12,539 bases of DNA, taken from the NCBI GenBank assembly GCA_041664945.1, contig JBAYJY010000126.1:1-12539 (forward strand), in the 5' to 3' direction. The notes beneath the pieces were generated by a model that saw only the letters and a list, made by a program, of their open reading frames with translations, was not told where the DNA came from and did not search any database. This DNA comes from JBAYJY01 sp041664945 (GTDB lineage Bacteria > UBP15 > UBA6099). This document shows positions 1-6,947 of the stretch, in pieces; position 1 is the first letter of the stretch; each line of letters starts with the position of its first letter. Both the position numbers and the translations under genes were made by a program.

Positions 1-1014
1 AAAAAGCCTGCCTCATGGCTGAAAATTGTTCCTGGGTTGCTGTTATCATTTCTAATATTTTCCCTGTGGATTCCAATTTTTATCTTTCGGCTCAAGCAGA
101 CATCCACTCACGCGGCGGCGGGAACAAAAACTATTTTCGAGAAGATATTCAGCAGGGATTTTTTGAATTTGTTCGACGTGCTGTTCAATTTCATGTTAGG
201 CGACCATTACCTCATTCACAGCCACCGCATTTTCGACAGGTTCCTTTTCTTTTTCGACTTTTTTCTCATGGCGATATTTTTTGTATTATTCGTATATTGG
301 ATTTTTAAAAGGGCGGAAAAAAGCAAATTCATTTATCACATTTTGATGTTCATTTTTGTTTTGGCGATTTCTTTTGCGGCAAGCGAGTTCACTTCCGTTC
401 CATTCTCTTCAAAGTACTTACTGCCGTTTTCTTTCATTTTTTATATAATTATCAGCGGCCTTATCATATCAATAAAATCAAGCGCGTTTCGAACCGCGAT
501 TCTGGTTTTGTTGTTCGCTTTTCTTCTTGCGACACAAGCGAATATGTATACCGCCACCATTGAAAAACCCAATTTCAGAACTGCAGCTCGATATGTGAGC
601 GACAATTTCAGGCCGGGCGACGCTATTGTTATCGAAGCCGATTATTGCGTAACCTATTTCCATCAATATGATGATGCCGGCCGTAAATATACTATTTACA
701 CTGATAACGATATTTCGAACTTCCACTCCGGAACTGAATCTGTAACCACTTACAGCGTTTCCGAAAATAAATATGACACTGCCAACAATAAGTACATCAC
801 GCTCTATCCGGACGCCTTAAAAAAACGTGAGAGAATTTGGTTGTTCTACTGCAATCTGGGACGCGATGTCGAACATTGGACGCAAGGCAACACAAGAACC
901 CCTCTTTTTATCTGGTTCGAAAATAATATGAAATTGAAACAGACGCTTTTATTCAAGAACGGCCCGCGCAGAGATTACTATAAAGGCGCGGTTTTCCTGT
1001 TCGAGCCTGAATGA
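1..1014 (+). CDS. GT-C (ArnT/PMT-like) membrane glycosyltransferase, C-terminal part
   Basis: The reading frame is open from base 1, so the start and the catalytic N-terminal part lie outside the window; 337 residues are visible. Hydrophobic segments lie at about residues 6-29, 81-102, 111-128, 139-158 and 163-182, followed by a soluble C-terminal region of about 150 residues. This layout, and the motif 'RTAARYVSDNFRPGDAIVIE' just after the last membrane helix, resemble the C-terminal half of glycosyltransferase family 39/PF13231-type proteins, which transfer sugars from polyprenyl-phosphate donors on the outer face of the inner membrane. The acidic catalytic loop cannot be checked because it is missing. 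The gene is clearly richer in A and T than the aguB-aguA genes that follow, which may simply reflect its phenylalanine- and isoleucine-rich membrane helices. Family assignment is moderate; substrate unknown. Confidence 0.62.
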   Translation, partial: KKPASWLKIVPGLLLSFLIFSLWIPIFIFRLKQTSTHAAAGTKTIFEKIFSRDFLNLFDVLFNFMLGDHYLIHSHRIFDRFLFFFDFFLMAIFFVLFVYWIFKRAEKSKFIYHILMFIFVLAISFAASEFTSVPFSSKYLLPFSFIFYIIISGLIISIKSSAFRTAILVLLFAFLLATQANMYTATIEKPNFRTAARYVSDNFRPGDAIVIEADYCVTYFHQYDDAGRKYTIYTDNDISNFHSGTESVTTYSVSENKYDTANNKYITLYPDALKKRERIWLFYCNLGRDVEHWTQGNTRTPLFIWFENNMKLKQTLLFKNGPRRDYYKGAVFLFEPE

Positions 1015-1093
1015 TTTGACTCACAACTGATACGATTTACTAACTAATATTCATATATCGATGTCTTCTCCCGATTCAAATAATTACAGAGCC

Positions 1094-1119
1094 GCCCGAA
1101 TGCGTTTGAAATTCCGGGC
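1094..1119 (+). other. Hairpin between glycosyltransferase and aguB
   Basis: GCCCGAAT at 1094-1101 can pair with ATT at 1111-1113 and CGGGC at 1115-1119, leaving one bulged C at 1114 and a nine-base loop. No T run follows, so it is not a classical intrinsic terminator. It lies 36 bases ahead of the preferred aguB start and could be a weak terminator for the upstream gene or a leader structure. The rest of 1015-1155 shows no convincing promoter. Confidence 0.35.
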
Positions 1120-1155
1120 ATGTTATCCTAAACTTTGCAAAAAAAGGCGGCCGGT

Positions 1156-2037
1156 TTGAAAGAGAATGAAACAACAACAGTAGGCTTGATACAGACGTCT
1201 GTTTCCGAGGATTTGACGGGCAATCTGGAAACGGCGCTCAAAAGGGCGGCGCAAGCCGCGGACAGAGGCGCGCAAATCATCTGTCTTCAGGAACTATACC
1301 GAACGCCGTATTTCCCCCACGAGGAGCGCGTTTCCGCAGCCCGGTTCGCGGAAACTATTCCCGGCGAATCCACTGATGCCTTTACGCAACTCGCCCGCGA
1401 GAAAAACGCCGCGGTCATCGTTCCTCTGTACGAAAAAACGGCTGGCGGCGCCTTCTTCAATTCCGCGGCGGTCATAGACGCCGACGGCAGTCTTCTGCCT
1501 CCTTACCGCAAAATCCACATCCCTTTCGATAAATATTTTTACGAGAAAAACTATTTCGCGCCAGGCGACTCCGGATTCCGCGTTTACAAAACAAAACACG
1601 CGACATTCGCGGTTCTGATCTGCTTCGACCAATGGTACCCCGAAGCGGCCCGCATCGCAACGCTTATGGGCGCCGATATCATTTTCTATCCGACCGCCAT
1701 AGGCTGGATTAAAGACTACACATCGCCCGACGGCGACTGGCGCGACGCCTGGGAGACAGTGCAACGCGGCCATGCTATAGCGAACGGAATTCATGTATGC
1801 GCGGTTAACCGCGCCGGGGCCGAGGGAGAACTGAAATTCTGGGGCGGCTCCTTCGCATGCGACTCATTCGGCGCGGTGATTCAAAAGGCGGGCGAAGACG
1901 ATGAAACGCTTGTGGTTCCTCTCGATCTGAGCAAAAACAAACGTATTCGCGAAGGCTGGGGCTTTCTCGCCAACCGCCGCCCTGAAACTTATGGAAAACT
2001 TTGCGGGAAAGGGAATGACGCCGTTGATAAAGACTGA
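1156..2037 (+). CDS. aguB: N-carbamoylputrescine amidase
   Basis: This carbon-nitrogen hydrolase (nitrilase superfamily) cleaves N-carbamoylputrescine to putrescine, ammonia and CO2, the last step of agmatine-dependent putrescine synthesis in the cytoplasm. The catalytic triad is visible: Glu46 in 'CLQELYRTPYFP', Lys119 in 'YRKIHIPFDK' and Cys156 in 'ICFDQWYPEAAR'; the DQWYPEAAR context is typical of AguB rather than of other nitrilases. Length, 293 residues, is normal for the family. There is no ATG near the N-terminus. I chose TTG at 1156 because AAGG lies eight bases upstream; TTG at 1135 would add seven residues but has no visible ribosome binding site. The 3' end overlaps aguA, and the pairing with agmatine deiminase strongly supports the specific function. 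The arginine decarboxylase that would supply agmatine is not in the window. Confidence 0.93.
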   Translation: MKENETTTVGLIQTSVSEDLTGNLETALKRAAQAADRGAQIICLQELYRTPYFPHEERVSAARFAETIPGESTDAFTQLAREKNAAVIVPLYEKTAGGAFFNSAAVIDADGSLLPPYRKIHIPFDKYFYEKNYFAPGDSGFRVYKTKHATFAVLICFDQWYPEAARIATLMGADIIFYPTAIGWIKDYTSPDGDWRDAWETVQRGHAIANGIHVCAVNRAGAEGELKFWGGSFACDSFGAVIQKAGEDDETLVVPLDLSKNKRIREGWGFLANRRPETYGKLCGKGNDAVDKD

Positions 2038-3103
2038 CATTACCCCTACGCCGGGAACTCCGGCGGCGCTCGGTTTGAGCATGCCCGCCGAATGGGAGAA
2101 ACACAGCGCGATCTGGCTCGCTTGGCCTTACGACCCGATTACTTTTCCGGACCGCGTCGAAAAAGCGGAAGAAACATATGAAGAAATTATTTTCGCGATT
2201 CATGAAAGCGAACCCGTCAATCTCGTAGTCCTGAACGAGGACGCGCGCGAACGCGTTTCTGCACGCTTGAAAAAACGCGGCGTCGCGCCCGGACGCGTAT
2301 TTTTTCACATTCGCGAATATGCAGACGTCTGGTTCAGAGACTACGGCCCTATCTTCGTTTGCGACAAGGCGCGGACAAAGCTCGCCATGACTCACTGGAT
2401 TTTCAACGCATGGGGCGGCAAATATGAAACGCTATTGAAGGACGCGCCGACGCCCGAGCTCATCAACCGCGGGATGAAACTGCGGCGGTTCGAACCCGGC
2501 ATCGTCCTCGAAGGCGGCTCTATAGACGTCAACGGCGCAGGCGCTCTTCTGACGACCGGACAGTGTTTGCTTAACAGCAATAGAAATCCGCATTTGAACA
2601 AAAATGAAATAGAAAAATACCTCGCCGACTATCTCGGCGCGAGCCATGTTATTTGGCTTGGAGACGGAATCGCCGGCGACGACACTGACGGCCATATCGA
2701 CGACATCGCCCGTTTCACTGACCCCTCAACCGTTCTCTGCGCGGTCGAGGACGACCCGGCCGACGCGAATCACGAACCGCTACGCGAAAATCTCGAAATA
2801 TTAAAACGCGCCGCCGATCAGGACGGCAAACCGCTTAACGTCGTCGAACTGCCGATGCCCGGTTTTACCGGCGATGAAGAAGGACGCCTTCCCGCCAGCT
2901 ACGCCAATTTCTATATCGGCAACACCGTCGTTCTCGCGCCTGTTTTCGGCCATGAAAACGACTCGAAAGCGCTCGATATCATTCAATCGCTTTTTACAAG
3001 CCGCCGCGTTGTTGGAATCGACTGTTCCGATCTCGTTTTCGGACTCGGAACTCTTCATTGCATATCACAGCAGCAGCCGGCGGCCGGACCCTACGGCGCA
3101 TAA
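2015..3103 (+). CDS. aguA: Agmatine deiminase
   Basis: Agmatine deiminase (porphyromonas-type peptidyl-arginine deiminase family, pentein fold) hydrolyses agmatine to N-carbamoylputrescine and ammonia, feeding AguB. Numbered from ATG 2015, family landmarks appear in order: 'MPAEWEKHSAIWLAWP' near the N-terminus, Asp109 in 'WFRDYGP', the 'EGGSIDVNG' segment (166-174), His227 with Asp229 in 'DGHIDD', and the nucleophile Cys349 in 'GLGTLHCISQQQP'. The last motif is usually GGGxxHC, so GLGTLHC is a small deviation, but all catalytic residues are present. Length is 362 residues, normal. ATG 2015 is preferred over ATG 1991 because GGGA/AAGG lies just upstream; both starts overlap aguB (23 bases with ATG 2015), suggesting translational coupling. 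The gene order aguB-aguA and the short gap to the radical SAM gene indicate one operon. Confidence 0.94.
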   Translation: MTPLIKTDITPTPGTPAALGLSMPAEWEKHSAIWLAWPYDPITFPDRVEKAEETYEEIIFAIHESEPVNLVVLNEDARERVSARLKKRGVAPGRVFFHIREYADVWFRDYGPIFVCDKARTKLAMTHWIFNAWGGKYETLLKDAPTPELINRGMKLRRFEPGIVLEGGSIDVNGAGALLTTGQCLLNSNRNPHLNKNEIEKYLADYLGASHVIWLGDGIAGDDTDGHIDDIARFTDPSTVLCAVEDDPADANHEPLRENLEILKRAADQDGKPLNVVELPMPGFTGDEEGRLPASYANFYIGNTVVLAPVFGHENDSKALDIIQSLFTSRRVVGIDCSDLVFGLGTLHCISQQQPAAGPYGA

Positions 3104-3116
3104 CGCGCGCTGCGTC

Positions 3117-3130
3117 ATGCTGGAGCGATA
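3117..3130 (+). promoter_or_regulatory. Ribosome binding site of radical SAM gene
   Basis: GGAG, followed by CGATA and then ATG at 3131, is the clearest Shine-Dalgarno site in the plus-strand operon. It fixes the start of the radical SAM gene 27 bases after aguA. Confidence 0.7.
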
Positions 3131-4501
3131 ATGGGATTCACTTTCATTTTTACAAACGACTGCGGCATAGGCGTCGAGCAGCTTATGGCGATTCTTAAGC
3201 GCAACTCCATTCAGGCCGACATCATTCTTTCAAAATATAGTTTCGTCGAAATGGCGCACCTTCGCTACTTCGAAGAACACGGCAACCCCGAAAGACGCAA
3301 AAAAGCGCGCGCTCTGCTAGAAAACGACGCTGAAACAATCCTGGAAAAAACGGCGGCTACGAAACCCGACGCTATCGGCTTATCAGCGACTACCTCTTCC
3401 TACAGATGGTCGCTTTCCATTGCGGAAATCGCCAAAAGCAGGCTGCCGGATACTCCGATTATCATGGGCGGCCCCCATCCCTCGGCAGTTCCCGAAAGAG
3501 TTATCGCGCAGCAGTCCATCGATGCTGTTTTCATTGATGAAGCAGATTCTTCCATTGTCGCCGTTTATGGCTCTTTGACGGGAAAAAACGATCGCTTCGA
3601 CGTTCCCGGCTTATGGATTAAGAAGCGCGGCTCCATCATTAAAAACGATCCAGCCCCTTTCGTTCAAAACCTCGACTCTTTGCCGTTCAAGGACACCGGC
3701 TCTTTTATCGCCGCAGGCCTTTCCCTGTCGCAGACTTACAGCGCCATCGCAACGCGCGGGTGCCCTTTCAAATGCAGCTACTGCGTAAGCGGGAGCGGCC
3801 ACGGGAACGATCGCATCAGGCGTCGCTCGCCCGCAAGCCTTCTGGCCGAACTCGAACGCGCGGTTTCAACTTTTGACATTTCGAGCGTCGGCTTTGTGGA
3901 CGACGTATTCATAATGGACCGGGAATGGCTGTATGACTTCCTGCCCGCATATAAAGAAAGAATCGGCCTTCCCTACGCCTGCCTGATACATCCCAATTAT
4001 GAAAACAAAGAGATCGTCACGCTATTAAAAGACACCGGCTGCTTTCAGATCAAATGCGGAGTGCAATCTGTCAACCCGGTTCTGTCAAAGGAAATATTTA
4101 ATAGAAACCTGAACCTCGATAAAATCAGAAAAACCGTTCGCGACGTGAAGGAATCCGGCATCATAATCAAACTCGATTTCATAATCGGAGTTCCGACAGA
4201 GACCGAGCAGGACCTCAGGGAAACCGCCGATTTCATTCGGGAAGTCGCTCCGGACGATATATTTCTTTATTTCCTCGAGTATTATCCGGGCGCTCGCATC
4301 ATCGAGTACGCGCTCGCAAACGGTTACATTACAAACGCCGAGTATGAGTCATACGTTGAAGGCCGCGAAATGGCTTACCAGCTTGCTCCCAACCGTTTTC
4401 AGGGCGAAGAGCTCGCAAAATACCGCAGATACAATAAGCTGATCAGAGACGCAGCCGGTTCCGGCTATGGCGTCGACACTTATAATTATCTGTTTGAGTG
4501 A
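3131..4501 (+). CDS. B12-binding-domain radical SAM protein
   Basis: The protein has 456 residues. The first about 150 form a Rossmann-like cobalamin-binding-type domain: 'NDCGIGVEQL' near the start, 'DAIGLSATTSS' and 'IIMGGPHPSAVPERVI' at about 80-126. The radical SAM core starts at about residue 200 with the 4Fe-4S motif Cys211-x3-Cys215-x2-Cys218 ('RGCPFKCSYC'), continues through 'GFVDDVF', 'KCGVQSVNPVL' and 'KLDFIIGVPTETEQD', and ends near 390. This is the architecture of class B radical SAM enzymes (BchE-like, methyltransferases and ring-forming enzymes). The cobalamin-ligand motif DxHxxG is absent, as in many class B members, so B12 would be bound without a protein histidine ligand, if it is bound at all. 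The gene follows aguA by 27 bases with a strong ribosome binding site, so it is probably co-transcribed with the putrescine genes. The substrate cannot be predicted. Confidence 0.88.
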   Translation: MGFTFIFTNDCGIGVEQLMAILKRNSIQADIILSKYSFVEMAHLRYFEEHGNPERRKKARALLENDAETILEKTAATKPDAIGLSATTSSYRWSLSIAEIAKSRLPDTPIIMGGPHPSAVPERVIAQQSIDAVFIDEADSSIVAVYGSLTGKNDRFDVPGLWIKKRGSIIKNDPAPFVQNLDSLPFKDTGSFIAAGLSLSQTYSAIATRGCPFKCSYCVSGSGHGNDRIRRRSPASLLAELERAVSTFDISSVGFVDDVFIMDREWLYDFLPAYKERIGLPYACLIHPNYENKEIVTLLKDTGCFQIKCGVQSVNPVLSKEIFNRNLNLDKIRKTVRDVKESGIIIKLDFIIGVPTETEQDLRETADFIREVAPDDIFLYFLEYYPGARIIEYALANGYITNAEYESYVEGREMAYQLAPNRFQGEELAKYRRYNKLIRDAAGSGYGVDTYNYLFE

Positions 4502-4507
4502 TTCGCG

Positions 4508-4530
4508 TAAAGCGCGCTGATTGGCGTTTA
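4508..4530. terminator. Possible bidirectional hairpin between convergent genes
   Basis: The 30 bases between the convergent stops hold TAAA plus CGC (4508-4511, 4513-4515) that can pair with GCG plus TTTA (4524-4526, 4527-4530), with a bulged G at 4512. The stem has seven pairs and an eight-base loop, weak, without a strong T run. Its position is what suggests termination. Confidence 0.25.
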
Positions 4531-4531
4531 T

Positions 4532-5224
4532 TCAAATCCAAATCTTCAGGGAAAACCGGTAGCCGGAAAGGAAACCGCCTCCTGGGTGCGGATGCGCAAC
4601 CTCATATTTCAGCCCCTCGGAGTCGAGCCGTTTCGCGAACGTTTCGGGAAAATACCAAAGGCTTTCCAGATCAGTTCTCACGCGCGCGTCGTAATGTTCA
4701 GGCTTGTATGCATTCGAGCTCTCGGCGCGCCGTTTCACATACGCTTCTTTCGTTCCTGCATGCTGAATCTCCCCTATGAACACGATTCCTCCAGGCTTCG
4801 TCACGCGAACCATTTCCATCATCGCCTCGACTGCATAGCCGTCGTCCGGCAGATAAGCGAAAACGTTGTAGGAAAGAGTCCGGTCGAAAAAGGAGCCTGG
4901 GAACGGAAGGCGACTCGCCTCCGCGCATACTACCGGCAATTCGCATGTTCTGCGGCCCGCGAGGATCATTCCGGCCGCAGGTTCGACTCCGTAGCATTCC
5001 GCAGCCTTTTCCTTTAATCTCGACAGGAGAATATTGCAGCCGCTGCCTACTTCAAGAAGAGAACTCCGGCCGTCTATCTCTAGTTCCTTCAATATTATTT
5101 CTATCCGGCTGTCTATGTATTCCTTTTCAACCGGCTTGCCGCCCCAGCAATACTCGGCGATCTCGAGCGGGTCCTCGTAAATCTCCGCCCGGCGGTTGAA
5201 TATCTCATGCCATTTTTCAGCCAT
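4532..5224 (-). CDS. Class I SAM-dependent methyltransferase
   Basis: The protein has 230 residues with the Methyltransf_11-type Rossmann core. Motif I is 'LLEVGSGCN' at 56-64, the acidic end of strand 2 is Glu81 in 'GVEPA', 'AEASRLPFPGSFFDRTLSYN' (about 101-120) covers motifs II and III, and 'VTKPGG' (141-146) is the usual motif before strand 5. The substrate is unknown. It is the last gene of the minus-strand cluster, 36 bases after the FemAB-like gene, which suggests a role in surface-polymer modification, but this rests only on context. The ATG at 5224 has a purine-rich AAGAAGG stretch somewhat too far upstream to be ideal. The start is plausible because the family N-terminus is short and variable. 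Confidence 0.85.
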   Translation of the reverse strand: MAEKWHEIFNRRAEIYEDPLEIAEYCWGGKPVEKEYIDSRIEIILKELEIDGRSSLLEVGSGCNILLSRLKEKAAECYGVEPAAGMILAGRRTCELPVVCAEASRLPFPGSFFDRTLSYNVFAYLPDDGYAVEAMMEMVRVTKPGGIVFIGEIQHAGTKEAYVKRRAESSNAYKPEHYDARVRTDLESLWYFPETFAKRLDSEGLKYEVAHPHPGGGFLSGYRFSLKIWI

Positions 5225-5260
5225 CTTGAAATCTTCGCCTTCTTTCTTTGTCGCTGTTTG

Positions 5261-6259
5261 TCAATCGGATATTTGTTTGAGCAAATGCCGGTTTCTATAT
5301 CTGCATACGCCGCCAAGCGATTCCTTAAAAGAAAGCAGGCCCCGATTTATTACGCCGCCCGATGTGACCGTGCCGGTGTCCAGCCATTTCGCGCCGAGCT
5401 GCGCCGCTTGGGAAGCGGCTTCGTGCGCAAGCAGGTTAACCGCACGATACTGCTGAAACTCGGCGAGGTGGCATATATAAAAAGTGAGCGCCGCGCGCGA
5501 GTTGCACATGAACATAAGCAGACCGCCGATCATCTGGCCGTCCAGAAACGCTCCGAGCAGGAAAAAACGGCCGGCATAAAGCTCCCTGATGGTTTCGAGT
5601 TCGCCGAGCGAGTGCGTTGGCATTGTTCCATGCGAAGCTTTGTTCGCGAGGTTTATCCAATGAAAGGTTTCAATGTCGTCCGTGAGCCGGACGTTAACGC
5701 CCTTGCTCCGCGCCTGCCTCACGGCGGTCCGCGCATTGCCCCGGAACGTTTCCATGATATCGACGTTCGCAGAAACCGGGACGACGACCGATAGTTCAGC
5801 GGCGCCGGCCGATTCATAACCGGCTTCCTCAAGCGCAAACTCAATGTTATCGTGATGCAGAGCCCAATACCAGTAAGGAGTAGAGGCGTGACAGATTTCC
5901 GCCGCTCCGATTTCGCGCGCATGGTCCGTGAGCGCAGAGACAAGTCCCGCGGCCGTCTCGGCGTCGGCTTGCTTCTTAATAACTAAGCCGCCGAACGAAG
6001 CGCCCGCTGGCGACACTAACGCCGTTCCGCCCTGCTCGCCACGTTCAGCCAGCGCCGCGGGCAGAACCGCCTCCAGCCGCCCTTCGCGCATGAACATCAT
6101 GTTATGGAAATTAAACCTGCCGGGCTCGTGATACGAAAGAAATTTAAGCTCGTGGAATAGCGTTCCGTTTTCGGATGACTCGACAAATGAGTCCCACTCA
6201 GCGGAGTCTTTCCGCCCCGCAATCCTGATGTCGTATTTATTTTTCACTGAATCGATCAT
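5261..6259 (-). CDS. FemAB/GNAT-like acyl- or aminoacyltransferase
   Basis: The protein has 332 residues and resembles FemAB-related, GNAT-fold proteins (PF13480-type 'acetyltransferase (GNAT) domain'). Features include 'WDSFVESSENGTLFHELKF' at about 22-40, typical of the first half of the family, 'LVSPAGASFGGLVIK' at 81-95, and a second half with 'FRGNARTAVRQARSKGVNVR' (172-191) and 'FYICHLAEFQQYRAVNLLAHEA' (260-281), which resembles the usual region around the acceptor-binding helix. Relatives use aminoacyl-tRNA or acyl-CoA donors for peptidoglycan bridge or exopolysaccharide modification; some sit in PEP-CTERM/exosortase-linked polysaccharide loci. The start ATG at 6259 overlaps the deacetylase gene by 23 bases, indicating translational coupling. 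The actual donor and acceptor are unknown. Confidence 0.75.
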   Translation of the reverse strand: MIDSVKNKYDIRIAGRKDSAEWDSFVESSENGTLFHELKFLSYHEPGRFNFHNMMFMREGRLEAVLPAALAERGEQGGTALVSPAGASFGGLVIKKQADAETAAGLVSALTDHAREIGAAEICHASTPYWYWALHHDNIEFALEEAGYESAGAAELSVVVPVSANVDIMETFRGNARTAVRQARSKGVNVRLTDDIETFHWINLANKASHGTMPTHSLGELETIRELYAGRFFLLGAFLDGQMIGGLLMFMCNSRAALTFYICHLAEFQQYRAVNLLAHEAASQAAQLGAKWLDTGTVTSGGVINRGLLSFKESLGGVCRYRNRHLLKQISD

Positions 6260-6905
6260 AGACCTCGCTCATAGTGAGAAGCGGAATGTTCATTTCGTTT
6301 GCGTGCCCGAGAAGTTTCCTGAAAAAAGTCCCGGCGCCGGCGCCAGGATTGCGATGCGCGGCGAGTTCCTCCGGCATTTTATAGTAGGGTTTCGCCTTTT
6401 CATAGCGTTCCGGCGTTTCAGTGTTCAGAAAAATATGCACCGGATGAAACACGAAAACCTTAACGCTGTCAGTTGTGTCAGAAAGATCGGGTTCGCGGAG
6501 TCCGTCTTCTTTGAAAAACAGATCGTCGATGAAAAAATAAGGGATTTCCAACAGGCCGTGGAACATCCTGTAGGGTTTGCACGGCCCGGCGGGATAAAAG
6601 TAGCTGCTGTCGAAAAGCAGTCCTTTTTCTCTATAGAGGCCGGCGATGTAGTAGCTGAATAAAGAGCCGTGGCCGCGTACGCCGCGCGCGCCGGGGAACA
6701 AGGAGCAAACCGAATCAAGAACGTCCTTATCGGGCTGTCCGGCGGTGAAATTGGGGTGAACGCATACCTCGCGGCCGCGCGCGGAGGCGCCCATTTCGTG
6801 CGTGCAGAAAAGCGTCGCCCGCGCCCCGAACTCGTCGAGAATATCAAGAGCGCTCTCGATAACGGAATCCGGCGCCCAGTCTATGTCGATATTGATCGCA
6901 AACAT
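6237..6905 (-). CDS. Polysaccharide deacetylase-like protein (NodB fold, WbmS-like)
   Basis: The protein has 222 residues and starts with 'INIDIDWAPDSVIESALDIL', a NodB/CE4-type first strand with Asp7 and Asp9. Next come 'ARATLFCTHE' (28-37), 'HPNF' (50-53), 'RGHGSLFS' (77-84) and 'FVFHPVHIF' (151-159). This pattern matches the short WbmS-like branch of carbohydrate esterase 4-related proteins, found in O-antigen and surface-glycan loci, rather than classical chitin or peptidoglycan deacetylases. The canonical HxxxH metal motif is not evident, and His50 and His154 may substitute, so catalysis is uncertain. The 3' end overlaps the FemAB-like gene by 23 bases. It lies 42 bases after the CoA-transferase stop, with a GC-rich hairpin between, so it may be a separate or attenuated unit. 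No good ribosome binding site precedes ATG 6905. Confidence 0.72.
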   Translation of the reverse strand: MFAINIDIDWAPDSVIESALDILDEFGARATLFCTHEMGASARGREVCVHPNFTAGQPDKDVLDSVCSLFPGARGVRGHGSLFSYYIAGLYREKGLLFDSSYFYPAGPCKPYRMFHGLLEIPYFFIDDLFFKEDGLREPDLSDTTDSVKVFVFHPVHIFLNTETPERYEKAKPYYKMPEELAAHRNPGAGAGTFFRKLLGHANEMNIPLLTMSEVYDRFSEK

Positions 6906-6932
6906 CAGTAGTTGCTTTAATTCACTCAGCCG

Positions 6933-6947
6933 GCGCGGCGGCCGCGC
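6933..6947. other. GC-rich perfect hairpin after CoA-transferase gene
   Basis: GCGCGG at 6933-6938 pairs perfectly with CCGCGC at 6942-6947 around a three-base loop, directly after the stop codon of the CoA-transferase gene on the minus strand. There is no T run on either side. It could act as a partial terminator, an attenuator or an mRNA 3'-end stabiliser between that gene and the deacetylase gene. Confidence 0.4.

Noticed and set aside
1805..2395. Minus-strand ORF of 196 codons
   Set aside because: It is antisense to aguB-aguA with an arginine-rich composition typical of shadow frames.
5207..5794. Plus-strand ORF of 195 codons
   Set aside because: It is antisense to the FemAB-like gene, which has clear family features.
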